Source: an uncultured Clostridia bacterium
GTDB lineage: Bacteria > Bacillota_A > Clostridia > Christensenellales > Borkfalkiaceae
DNA length: 36,353 bases
Direction of reading: 5' to 3'
NCBI GenBank assembly: GCA_934292955.1
Contig: CAKQXZ010000019.1
Location: forward strand, 1-36,353
The notes under the pieces are model-generated. The model had not been told where the DNA came from. It was given only the letters and a program-made list of their open reading frames with translations, and made no database searches. The first letter of the stretch is position 1. Each line of letters opens with the position of its first letter. The translations under genes were made by a program, and so were the position numbers. Positions 33,377 through 36,353 of this stretch are shown in pieces.

Positions 33377-33453
33377 CGGGGTGTAGCGCAGTTTGGTAGC
33401 GCGCTTGAATGGGGTTCAAGAGGTCGCAAGTTCGATTCTTGTCACTCCGACCA
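33377..33453 (+). tRNA. tRNA-Pro (anticodon GGG)
   Basis: A 77-base cloverleaf with encoded CCA. The acceptor CGGGGTG pairs with CACTCCG, with the C1-G72 pair typical of bacterial proline tRNAs. The anticodon stem CTTGA/TCAAG holds the loop ATGGGGT, with T33 and anticodon GGG, reading CCC (and CCU). The T arm is GCAAG-TTCGATT-CTTGT. Confidence 0.95.
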
Positions 33454-33480
33454 TATTAGGGCAATTTAATACTTGTCATA

Positions 33481-33510
33481 AAAAAATCCGATTTTTCTAT
33501 CGGATTTTTT
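33481..33510. terminator. Bidirectional intrinsic terminator after tRNA-Pro
   Basis: A 12-bp inverted repeat (AAAAAATCCGAT/ATCGGATTTTTT) with a 6-base loop. It ends the rightward tRNA-Pro transcript and lies downstream of the leftward pseudogene unit (33619), so it can serve both. Confidence 0.9.
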
Positions 33511-33530
33511 TATTTGTTTTATATTAAAAG

Positions 33531-33555
33531 TGCCTGTATATGTCGATTATCGGCA
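33531..33555 (-). repeat. Conserved-centre hairpin repeat, copy 6
   Basis: On the minus strand TGCC, the core centre GATAATCGACATATA and GGCA followed by CTTTT. TGCC and GGCA can pair. It is the most divergent copy (ACATATA in place of ACTTATA) and lies about 65 bases downstream of the pseudogene stop codon. Confidence 0.55.
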
Positions 33556-33618
33556 TATTCGCGGGTTTTTATATAAGGGGATTGAGTGTTCTGTTATTGA
33601 TTTATTTACCGACTGAAA

Positions 33619-34065
33619 TCAGTTTTTGAGATCTTTCATTTCAACCGTTTTACCGCCCGTCGCAGTCGCGAAAGCTTCGTATGTTTTTGCCGCGCTGTAT
33701 GATATAATGCCGTATGCCCCGCTTTGCAAAACTTTATAAATATCAAGCTCGCTGTTAGCGGCAGCCCACACGGTTACGTTGCGCGCCTGAATATAGCGAA
33801 CGTTTTCGAGCGCGGCGTTTTCGGCAGATAAAATCAATGCGTGTGCACCCGCGCGGTTTGTATCGAAAATCAATTAGTCGATATTTTTCGCCGTTACGAC
33901 CGCGGGCGCAAGTGCCAGCGGAGCGGAAGAATTATAACATTCGGTATCAGCCGCGGTATCGGCGGCTTTTACGCTCGTAATACCCGTGGAAACAAGCCCC
34001 AAGGACAATACCGCAGCGATAAAAGCCGAAGCCGCGACCGCTATTTTTTTTATAACGGATTTCAT
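33619..34065 (-). pseudogene. Broken exported glycerophosphodiester phosphodiesterase-like fragment with in-frame TAA
   Basis: The frame from the ATG at 34065 gives a Sec signal peptide (Lys-rich start, hydrophobic core to about residue 31, VKAAD-type cleavage region) and a short linker. It then stops at a TAA at 33876-33874. The very next codon continues in the same frame for 84 more residues, to 33619. That part (ENVRYIQARNVTVWAAANSE, KVLQSGAYGIISYSAAKTYE) matches the last strands of GDPD-family enzymes, where the sequence usually reads VWTVN...GVDGIITDYP. The catalytic N-terminal two-thirds of a GDPD is missing. So this looks like a gene with an internal deletion and a nonsense change, or less likely two separate small proteins. 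It starts five bases after the upstream stop codon. Confidence 0.65.
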
Positions 34066-34070
34066 AATTT

Positions 34071-36353
34071 TTAAGCCTGTTGAGTTTTGCCGAACGAAAT
34101 GTTCGTTATGGTAAATTCGCCCGACTCGTTTATTCCGTAGTTCATAAAGAACAAAATATCGAAATCGGTAACGGTGATTTCGTCAAGAGGCAATGCGAGG
34201 CTGAACGTTTTTGTTTCGCCCGCGGCGATTTCGGTATGCGAAAGCATACAAACGATCCAACCGTTCCAGTATATACCGAGTTTAGCAGCCGTGCTGCCCG
34301 TGTTTGTTACGGTAAAGTTGAAATAGGCGTACTCTTCCGACCAGTTGGTTACGGCAAGCGGGCAATGCGCGCCCTTGCCTTCCGCCACCCAACCGACTTT
34401 ATATCCGCCGTCGGTTTCGGTTACGGTAAAGCCTGTCGAAGCCGTCATAGAGCCGATTTTTACGGGTTCTGCGGGTTTGTCTTTCAGATATTCCACTTTC
34501 ATGGTAACTTCGCCGGTCGTATTGCTGCTGCCCGCGTCGAAATAGAACATCATATCGAACTTACCGGCTGTTCCGTCGGGAACGGTCAGCACCCATACGT
34601 CAGTGCCGACCGCAAGCGCAGTATGCCCTTTCCACTGAGTATCGTCAAGCCATACGCCGACTTTGCTCGCCTTTTCGCTGTTAAAGGTAAGACGAACGTA
34701 TTTGTATTCGCTGTTGTAAGTTATGGGCAGACAGGTTTTAGCCCAGACGCTCGCGCGGGTTTCGTTCCATACTATTTTCCACTGTTTTTCGCCGACCGAA
34801 GTTATGGTGTAACTGTTTGCGCCTTCCGTGCCGTAAGGTTCGAGTTCGCCGACAGCAAGCGGCGTTTCGGGCAATTTTTTAAGGAATTCCACTTTCATTG
34901 TGATTTCGCCGGTCGTATTGCTGCTGCCTGCGTCGAAGTAGAACTCGAGATCGAAATCTCCGCTTGTTCCGTCGGGTACGGTAATCGTCCATACGTCGCC
35001 GCCGATTGCAAGAGCGGTATGACCTTTCCACGGGTTGCCGCTTACGTAAACGCCTACTTTACTTGCTTTTTCGCTTGCGAAAGTAAGATAGATATATTTA
35101 TATTCCGCATCGTAAGAAGTTACGGAAATTTTTGCTTTTGCCCATACGCTTGCGCGGTTTTCGTCCCACGCGATTTGCCACTGCTTTTCGCCGACCGAAG
35201 TTATGGTATAGCTGTTTGCGCCTTCGGTTCCGTAAGGTTCGAGTTCGCCGTAGCCGAACGGCGCTTCGGGAAGTTCTGCCTTTTCTTCCTGCTGCGTTTT
35301 GGTAAACGAAATATCGGTAATATCGATTTCGCCGCCTGCGTCCACGCCGAAGTTAAGGAAGAAACGGAGCTGCGCGTTTTTAAGAACCTTTTCGTTCATT
35401 AAAACGCTGAACGTATATTTCCAGCCCGCTTTAAGCATAGTTTGCGACAGCAGAGAATTGGAATATCCGTCGGCATAAACGCCGAACTTGATTTCCGCGT
35501 CGGACAATACTTTAACGGTAAAGTTGAAATAGGTCTGCTCTTCCGTTCTGCCGGTTATATTCATGGCAACGTAATCGGACTTGGGCGTAACCCATTTTAC
35601 GTTATATCCGTTATCGACAGCGGTTACCGTAAAGCCCGAACTCGGCGTCATCGTTTCGGCATTGAAAGGTTCTTCTTTAAGGAATTCGGCTTTGATCGTT
35701 ACGTCGCCCGAAGTATCCGCACCGCCGTCAAAATAGAATATAATGTCGAAATCGCCGCTCATTCCGTCGGGAACGTTCAACACCCATTTGTCGGTACCGA
35801 CCGCAAGCGCGGTATGAGCTTTCCATGCAACGTCGTTGACGTAAACGCCGACTTTGTTCGCTTTCGCGCTGTTGAAGGTCAATGCCAAAAATTTATATTC
35901 GTTGTCGTAAGCGATTACCGAAAGTTTTGCTTTTGCCCAGTTACTTACGCGATTTTCGCCCCAAACAACGCGCCATGTATCGTTTTTATCGTCAACTTTG
36001 GTTATGGTGTAACCTTCGTTGTTCATATCGGTAAACGTACCGAATCCGAACGGTTCTGCGGGCTTTTCGGTTAAAAATTCTGCTTTGATATCCACCGAAC
36101 CAGAAGTATCGGTAAGTCCCGCGTCGAAGAAATAACGCAGTTCGAACGATCTTGAAAGAGTTCCGAAATTGGGCGTTTCTGCGGGAAGTTCGATATACCA
36201 GACGGTTTCGCCCGCGTCTACTACGGTGTGCGCTCTTAACTGATCTTCCGCAGCTTTCCACAGTTTGCTGAGATAGACGCCGAGTTTGAACGAAGTTTCG
36301 GACTTCATCGTGAGTTTAAGATATTTGTAAGCGGGATCGTACCATTTGACGAG
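34071..36353 (-). CDS. Tandem carbohydrate-binding-like repeat protein (partial, N-terminus beyond the right edge)
   Basis: The frame is open from 34073 to the right edge without a genuine start; the ATG at 36308 is internal, as the preceding codons (LVKWYDPAYKYLKLTMKS) belong to a repeat. At least 760 residues are visible. They are built of beta-rich modules of two kinds. Type A, about 133 residues, four copies (one truncated at the edge), carries YKYLxLTFNSEKASKVGVYV, W-KGHTALAVGTD and VPDGTSGDFD followed by FYFDAG. Type B, two copies, carries MTxSxGFTVT, YFNFTV and ends ISFxKTQQ. I cannot assign the modules to a named family; they resemble carbohydrate- or surface-binding beta-sandwiches. 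Signal peptide and any catalytic part would lie outside. The broken GDPD-like gene follows after five bases. Confidence 0.82.
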   Translation of the reverse strand, partial: LVKWYDPAYKYLKLTMKSETSFKLGVYLSKLWKAAEDQLRAHTVVDAGETVWYIELPAETPNFGTLSRSFELRYFFDAGLTDTSGSVDIKAEFLTEKPAEPFGFGTFTDMNNEGYTITKVDDKNDTWRVVWGENRVSNWAKAKLSVIAYDNEYKFLALTFNSAKANKVGVYVNDVAWKAHTALAVGTDKWVLNVPDGMSGDFDIIFYFDGGADTSGDVTIKAEFLKEEPFNAETMTPSSGFTVTAVDNGYNVKWVTPKSDYVAMNITGRTEEQTYFNFTVKVLSDAEIKFGVYADGYSNSLLSQTMLKAGWKYTFSVLMNEKVLKNAQLRFFLNFGVDAGGEIDITDISFTKTQQEEKAELPEAPFGYGELEPYGTEGANSYTITSVGEKQWQIAWDENRASVWAKAKISVTSYDAEYKYIYLTFASEKASKVGVYVSGNPWKGHTALAIGGDVWTITVPDGTSGDFDLEFYFDAGSSNTTGEITMKVEFLKKLPETPLAVGELEPYGTEGANSYTITSVGEKQWKIVWNETRASVWAKTCLPITYNSEYKYVRLTFNSEKASKVGVWLDDTQWKGHTALAVGTDVWVLTVPDGTAGKFDMMFYFDAGSSNTTGEVTMKVEYLKDKPAEPVKIGSMTASTGFTVTETDGGYKVGWVAEGKGAHCPLAVTNWSEEYAYFNFTVTNTGSTAAKLGIYWNGWIVCMLSHTEIAAGETKTFSLALPLDEITVTDFDILFFMNYGINESGEFTITNISFGKTQQA

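Noticed and set aside
34080..35402. Long plus-strand open frame of 440 codons
   Set aside because: It is antisense to the repeat protein, has no ribosome site or family match, and is explained by the repeat-rich codon bias of the real gene.

Overview
The window most resembles a gut-associated Bacillota (Firmicutes, class Clostridia) chromosome, possibly an uncultured Christensenellales-like lineage. That placement is inferred from gene content: Gram-positive-style lipoproteins, AGGAGG-type ribosome binding sites, near-consensus sigma-A promoters, a FeoB-associated Cys-rich protein, a CUT1 sugar importer without its own ATPase, and BspA-type LRR plus InlB-repeat surface proteins. Almost everything is on the minus strand; the exceptions are a DtxR-family regulator and a tRNA-Pro. 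I see no IS element, phage gene or CRISPR array.

Layout, left to right. (1) 1-523: N-terminal part of a polar amino-acid ABC substrate-binding lipoprotein, with a sigma-A promoter overlapped by a palindrome-like operator pair. (2) 740-5683: a 1647-residue surface lipoprotein with InlB repeats and BspA-type LRRs, behind a consensus promoter. (3) 5801-9113: a feoA-feoA-feoB-small Cys-rich protein ferrous iron operon. Its promoter is followed by two GTTAGC-N4-GCTAAC operators; a divergent DtxR-family regulator (9475-9846) carries iron-type metal ligands and has a third, near-perfect operator upstream. (4) 10125-10778: an unknown membrane protein. (5) 11037-16341: an aldose-1-epimerase-like protein translationally coupled to a DUF5107/TPR protein, and an unusual regulator joining a periplasmic-binding-protein-like sensor to a C-terminal LuxR-type HTH. 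(6) 16465-26973: a polysaccharide utilisation locus with a GH43-type lipoprotein, a sugar-binding lipoprotein, two permeases, a GH2 enzyme, a clan GH-A glycosidase and an SGNH (CE2-like) esterase lipoprotein. (7) 27076-31563: a 1495-residue surface lipoprotein with InlB, LamG-like and GLUG repeats. (8) 31820-32830: a Gfo/Idh/MocA-family oxidoreductase. (9) Divergent tRNA-Val(CAC) and tRNA-Pro(GGG). (10) 33619 to the end: a broken, signal-peptide-bearing glycerophosphodiesterase fragment downstream of a partial multi-domain repeat protein that runs off the right edge.

The carbohydrate genes fit one job: binding and trimming a decorated, probably acetylated hemicellulose-type glycan outside the cell, importing oligosaccharides, and finishing hydrolysis inside. 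The exact glycan cannot be read from sequence alone. The most unusual non-coding signals are a dispersed hairpin-like repeat with a conserved centre GATAATYRACTTATA (six intergenic copies, three clustered behind the iron regulator) and a shared AATTTYGTCTTG element abutting the -35 of four promoters in the right-hand part of the window.
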